This document shows positions 50,179 to 53,325 of a DNA stretch of 53,325 nt, piece by piece (the stretch's first letter is position 1; each line of letters begins with the position of its first letter). The position numbers and the translations under genes were made by a program. Under the pieces are notes generated by a model. That model saw nothing but the letters and a program-made list of their open reading frames with translations. It was not told where the DNA came from and ran no database searches. The stretch is from Halobacillus karajensis. Lineage in GTDB: Bacteria > Bacillota > Bacilli > Bacillales > Halobacillaceae. The stretch is from assembly GCF_900108515.1 (NCBI RefSeq), contig NZ_FNWW01000014.1, forward strand, positions 1-53,325. Reading direction: 5' to 3'.

Positions 50179-51636
50179 ATGGGAGTGAATTTAAAACAAG
50201 AAACAAAAAAATACTTTAATATGTCCAAGAGAGAAAGGTGGATTTATAAATTTTCTAACCTTTGGCTGACGCCTGTTATTTTTTCAGTGATGGCCTTTAT
50301 ACTATTTCTTTTTACTTCATGGGTTGATCTTTGGATGAATGTTGGCTCTCTAGTTCCTTCATTCTTAAATCCAAGTTATGAATTAACTCGCAACATTTTA
50401 AGTACATTGACTGCTGGTCTTCTATCACTAACTTCTTTCACTTTTTATGGGGTGTTGACCGCGCTTACTACCTTTTCTGGTCAATTTTCACCCCGAATCT
50501 TAAGAAACTTTATGATTACAAAGAGAACTCAACGGACGTTAGGGATTTTTATAGGAAGCTTTTTATATGTACTTCTGAGCTTACTATTTCTGAATAAAGA
50601 AGCAAACTACTTTTTTATACCGACTTTCGCAACTATTGTAGCTGTCATTTCACTAGGAGCTTTTGTGGTCTTTATCAACCATATAATTACCTGGTTACAA
50701 ATAACAAACATGACATTAGATATGAAAACGGAATCGATAAATATTATGGATAATTCATTAATAAAAGTATTGGAGACTTACCGTGTTGAAAACATAAATG
50801 TAGTTAAAGAGGATATCCCTAAATCTGAAGGAACCCAGGTGGTAATTCAAAATTCTGGATATTTGCAAAAGGTTGATTTTATTGGGCTAATTCAGGAAGC
50901 AAAAAAGGATGCCATAGTTTTAAGATTAGAATACAAAGTGGGTAGTTTTGTATTTAATTCTACTCCGTTATTCACCTATTGGAAGAAAAGTGCGTCAAGT
51001 GAAAATATTGATATAGAAAAATATATGGATATGTTTCGATTTGGAAAAAAGCAAACAGAAATTCAAGATATTGAATTTAGCCTAAATAAATTTGTAGAAA
51101 TTGCTATACGAGCTTTAGGTAACCATGATCCAAAAACAGCATCTGGTACGATCTACCAACTAGGGGACTTGCTGATAAATATTTCACAGAACGCAAACTT
51201 TACTCCTTATCTAGTAGATAATCAGCGTAATCTTCGTGTTATACTAAAGAGTTTAAAATTCGAAGATTATTTGTATATCAGCTTTGCCTCTATACGACAT
51301 TACTCAAGGAAAAATATAGTGGTTACCATGGATTTATTAAATGTCCTTCATGCAATCGCTCAAGCTGTGAGGGCAAGAGATCATCAGTCTGTTTGGGAGT
51401 TTGTGGTATATACGGTTAAAGGTTTTGAACAAGAATATGTGCACAGTTTGGATCGTAAGAAATTTTATTATATTCTATGGGAAATAGCTTCTATAACGGA
51501 TAATAAAGCTGGTTATTATAACATAGTTGATAAAACATTATCCGCGATTTCTGATAGGGAGGAGTTGAGAGAAGCCAAATCAATAGCTTATCCAGAATTT
51601 GAAAGAAAAGAAAATAGCTTCAATGCAGAAGACTAA
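50179..51636 (+). CDS. DUF2254 family membrane protein
   Basis: This 485-residue protein has four hydrophobic helices in the first 180 residues (about 32-52, 70-105, 122-140 and 147-170). It contains the family hallmark TTFSGQFSPRILRNFM, and a soluble C-terminal part of about 300 residues follows. This is the DUF2254 family of predicted membrane proteins of unknown function. The ATG follows GATGGAGGATTTTTAATA. It is intact, which stands out against the decayed genes on its left. Confidence 0.88.
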   Translation: MGVNLKQETKKYFNMSKRERWIYKFSNLWLTPVIFSVMAFILFLFTSWVDLWMNVGSLVPSFLNPSYELTRNILSTLTAGLLSLTSFTFYGVLTALTTFSGQFSPRILRNFMITKRTQRTLGIFIGSFLYVLLSLLFLNKEANYFFIPTFATIVAVISLGAFVVFINHIITWLQITNMTLDMKTESINIMDNSLIKVLETYRVENINVVKEDIPKSEGTQVVIQNSGYLQKVDFIGLIQEAKKDAIVLRLEYKVGSFVFNSTPLFTYWKKSASSENIDIEKYMDMFRFGKKQTEIQDIEFSLNKFVEIAIRALGNHDPKTASGTIYQLGDLLINISQNANFTPYLVDNQRNLRVILKSLKFEDYLYISFASIRHYSRKNIVVTMDLLNVLHAIAQAVRARDHQSVWEFVVYTVKGFEQEYVHSLDRKKFYYILWEIASITDNKAGYYNIVDKTLSAISDREELREAKSIAYPEFERKENSFNAED

Positions 51637-52043
51637 AGAATATATATTGAAAGTCCTCACAAAAATCTGATGGGCTGACGATACAAATTTTTGTCAGCGA
51701 GACAAGTAATTCAAGTAAAAGCATAAGCTAAACCCACACTTAAAGGCTTCTACAATAAAGTGTACAGCAGAGGCTGAGGGAGGTGTTTATACAGACCGAT
51801 CACTAAGCCCGAGTGGCCCATTATGCTAAAGCATTAGGAGGCTTTCTTTGAATAACTGGTATTGTAATAGGCGAGTAGATGTCGAGGTAAGTAATTAGTA
51901 TAACGCTAAACCAAGAATAGAGATTGAGTCAGTGAGGTAGGAGTAATATAATTATAATCAATAGCCAAATATCAAAGAAGAAGTGGATAGGAGAATGGCA
52001 TCTTGATAGAAAGAATCAAGATGCCATATGAATTAAACCTTAA
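51637..52043. other. Intergenic region with perfect hairpin
   Basis: About 400 bp without a gene. A perfect 13-bp stem (51995-52007 with 52015-52027, 7-base loop) near the right end may terminate transcription of either flanking gene, although the T-run is poor. Confidence 0.5.
51995..52027. terminator. Perfect 13-bp hairpin
   Basis: ATGGCATCTTGAT pairs with ATCAAGATGCCAT around loop AGAAAGA. There is no strong T-tract, so the terminator call is tentative. Confidence 0.45.
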
Positions 52044-52200
52044 TTATGAGAAGTGAAGATCTTCTGGGGCTAGCTCACTTTCATTTGCCCCACATTCAGG
52101 GCATTGCGTCCAAAGATCATAAACAACTACTTTATTAAGGTTTTTCTCTGTTACTTTACTAATTAGAAAGGTCTGGAATCTTAGTTTTGAATTCACTCAT
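52044..52200 (-). pseudogene. Small CxxC protein gene, probably frameshifted
   Basis: ATG 52200 follows AAGGAGAGATAGA and gives MSEFKTKIPDLSN and TAG. Another frame then reads VTEKNLNKVVVYDLWTQCPE and CGANESELAPEDLHFS before TAA at 52044. Joining them gives a protein of about 50 residues with one CxxC pair, like a half zinc ribbon. A single-base shift is the simplest explanation. Confidence 0.45.
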
Positions 52201-52410
52201 TCTATCTCTCCTTAGAATTTGCCTTTCATCATTGTGTTTTTTCACTAACCATTGTCTTGCTCCTAATATTAAGGATCTCAACAACATACCAAAGCGCAAC
52301 TGTTGAAACGTACTTGTAACAAACAAGTTGTTTACCCTGCTGTTTTTTCTGCTGATGGGGAGGGTATTATTTAACATATTTGCCCAACTTCTCATTGATT
52401 TAAACTGCAT
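52201..52410 (-). CDS. Doubtful basic ORF
   Basis: An open frame from ATG 52410 (MQFKSMRSWANMLNNTLPIS) is Arg/Leu-rich and runs without a stop into the next gene's first codons, ending at 52159. The ribosome binding site is weak. It may be a chance frame or the tail of a broken gene. Confidence 0.2.
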
Positions 52411-52810
52411 TTAACGGACAATCCTCTACAATAATTCACTTGTATGGCGTTTCTCTGTATAGGGGTAGTGTCAGGAAAATGCATATTTACAACGTTAAGG
52501 AAATCCAAATATAAAAAAGCCTATTTTCTCGGTGTTATAAGTGAGAAATTAGGCTTTAGTCACTTCATTAAAGCGCCCTTTTAATAAGCATTAGTTTCCT
52601 ACAAAATATTAAAACAAATGCTGCTAAAAAGGTAATAATAAATTCAATTGTTTCAATCCTTTTCCGAATTAGGAAAGAAATAATGAGATTAAACACGAAT
52701 ATTCTATTTTAAGATTTACCTTACCACGGCCACGGTATTATCAGATGTAAAGAGAAACAACTCTAATCAAAACACTTACAGGAGTATGTTTCTTATAAAC
52801 TAAAATACAA
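52411..52810. other. Intergenic region with terminator
   Basis: About 400 bp that contain the hairpin at 52517-52556 and otherwise no supported gene. Confidence 0.4.
52517..52557. terminator. Terminator-like hairpin
   Basis: AAGCCTATTTTCTC (52517-52530) pairs with GAGAAATTAGGCTT (52543-52556) with one mismatch. A run of A's lies on the left side, so it suits minus-strand transcription. Confidence 0.6.
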
Positions 52811-52978
52811 CTAAATAACAGGATAATACTGTCCATACCGTGGATTACAATAATATGGCGGTCTAGGTCCGATTTTAGGCATTTGCCAAGTATGAGGGTT
52901 GGAATCGTATACCATTTCAATCTTTTCATCAGAATGATCCACCAACAAAAATTTTACTTCTGGACTATAATAATACAA
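52811..52978 (-). CDS. Small Tyr/Pro-rich protein, TTG start
   Basis: This 55-residue protein starts at TTG 52978 behind AGGGAGGTTATCACT. It begins MYYYSPEVKFLLVDHSDEKI and ends with the Tyr/Pro-rich stretch IGPRPPYYCNPRYGQYYPVI. Such composition is common in small spore-coat proteins, but I do not recognise the family. The strong ribosome binding site and clean frame make it likely to be real. Confidence 0.55.
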   Translation of the reverse strand: MYYYSPEVKFLLVDHSDEKIEMVYDSNPHTWQMPKIGPRPPYYCNPRYGQYYPVI

Positions 52979-53143
52979 AGTGATAACCTCCCTAGAGTTT
53001 TTCTTATTCCTTCACCTTATTCAACCTTTCAAAGTATTGAGCCCGTACCAGCAATAGTATTTATACAATGGAGGTTGACTATGCACTTGATTAGCCCATA
53101 CTACATAAAGTAACGAAGAATGGATATTTCGAGGAGGACTACT

Positions 53144-53325
53144 ATGTCTCAAAAATATCAAAAAAACACAGATGAACAAGGTTATCCAATGTATCCAAAC
53201 TACGGGAAAATCACACGTTATGAAGACATTCCAATTACTGTGCCAGAACAACGTCAGCTTCGCCAGCCGGGTGTAGAAAAGCTGATGGTTCCAAGACCTA
53301 TTATTGAAAATCCCAATTATGAGGG
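53144..53325 (+). CDS. Short-chain dehydrogenase, general stress protein 39 (YdaD)-like, partial
   Basis: ATG 53144 lies behind GAGGAGGACTACT, and 60 codons are in the window. MYPNYGKITRYEDIPITVPE, then RQPGVEKLMVPRPIIENP matches the N-terminal extension found in YdaD/YhxC-type SDR oxidoreductases, just before the Rossmann GxxxGxG motif, which would lie beyond the window edge. Family members are NAD(P)-dependent and sigma-B controlled in B. subtilis. No sigma-B promoter was recognised in the 160 bp upstream. Confidence 0.8.
   Translation, partial: MSQKYQKNTDEQGYPMYPNYGKITRYEDIPITVPEQRQLRQPGVEKLMVPRPIIENPNYE

Noticed and set aside
52741-52929. 62-codon minus-strand frame
   Set aside because: It overlaps the better-supported 55-residue gene in another frame, which has a far stronger ribosome binding site.

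Overview
The window looks like the chromosome of a low-to-mid GC, endospore-forming member of the Bacillaceae. Strong AGGAGG-type ribosome binding sites, GTG and TTG starts, YdbS/YdbT, YhgE, KtrAB and a CwlJ spore-cortex hydrolase all fit a relative of Halobacillus, Pontibacillus or Bacillus. The genus is an inference. No rRNA, tRNA or CRISPR array was seen.

Region 1 (1-31 kb) is mostly ordinary and intact. It opens with the 3' end of a group II intron (domains V and VI). Next come a LytTR/DUF3021 pair, an epimerase, a very large multi-membrane protein, acetyltransferases, a MerR-like coiled-coil protein and a flavin reductase. A two-component system follows whose GAF-domain kinase carries four clustered cysteines, as in YhcY/AirS. 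A bacterial-PH-domain operon comes next, with a small membrane gene broken by one TGA, then PspC and an AAA ATPase. Further on are an XRE-cupin regulator divergent from an EmrE-type exporter, a YhgE/Pip protein, CwlJ, an ABC-2 exporter, an M28 aminopeptidase, KtrAB potassium uptake and a LysM-GH18 cortex-lytic enzyme. The aminopeptidase has its signal peptide knocked out of frame at a C/G homopolymer.

Region 2 (28.9-40.3 kb) mixes intact genes with decayed ones. Remnants of SRPBCC, glycosyltransferase 2, VOC and DUF1569 genes lie among hydrolases, a TetR/DHA2 drug-efflux operon with two dyad operators, and an S66 LD-carboxypeptidase. It also holds an AT-rich YheO-type regulator/PLP-enzyme module with a 26-bp palindrome and a 22-codon ORF between the two genes.

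Region 3 (40.5-50 kb) is a decay zone. Two different IS110-family elements lie in divergent orientation and both have broken transposases. After them come general-stress and spore-coat type genes: KGG-repeat, YjzC, CBS, DUF2512 and CotF-like. Many are frameshifted, and the KGG+YjzC pair appears twice, once intact and once dead, in opposite orientation. A YtcJ-like amidohydrolase pseudogene contains an internal segment that is inverted relative to the rest. The window ends with an intact DUF2254 membrane protein, small unknown genes and the start of a YdaD-like short-chain dehydrogenase.

I did not find a convincing new multi-gene system. The best leads are the IS110 pair with structured non-coding DNA between them, the inverted segment in the amidohydrolase, the tandem operators at 14.83-14.86 kb, the cysteine-GAF kinase and the YheO/PLP-enzyme module.
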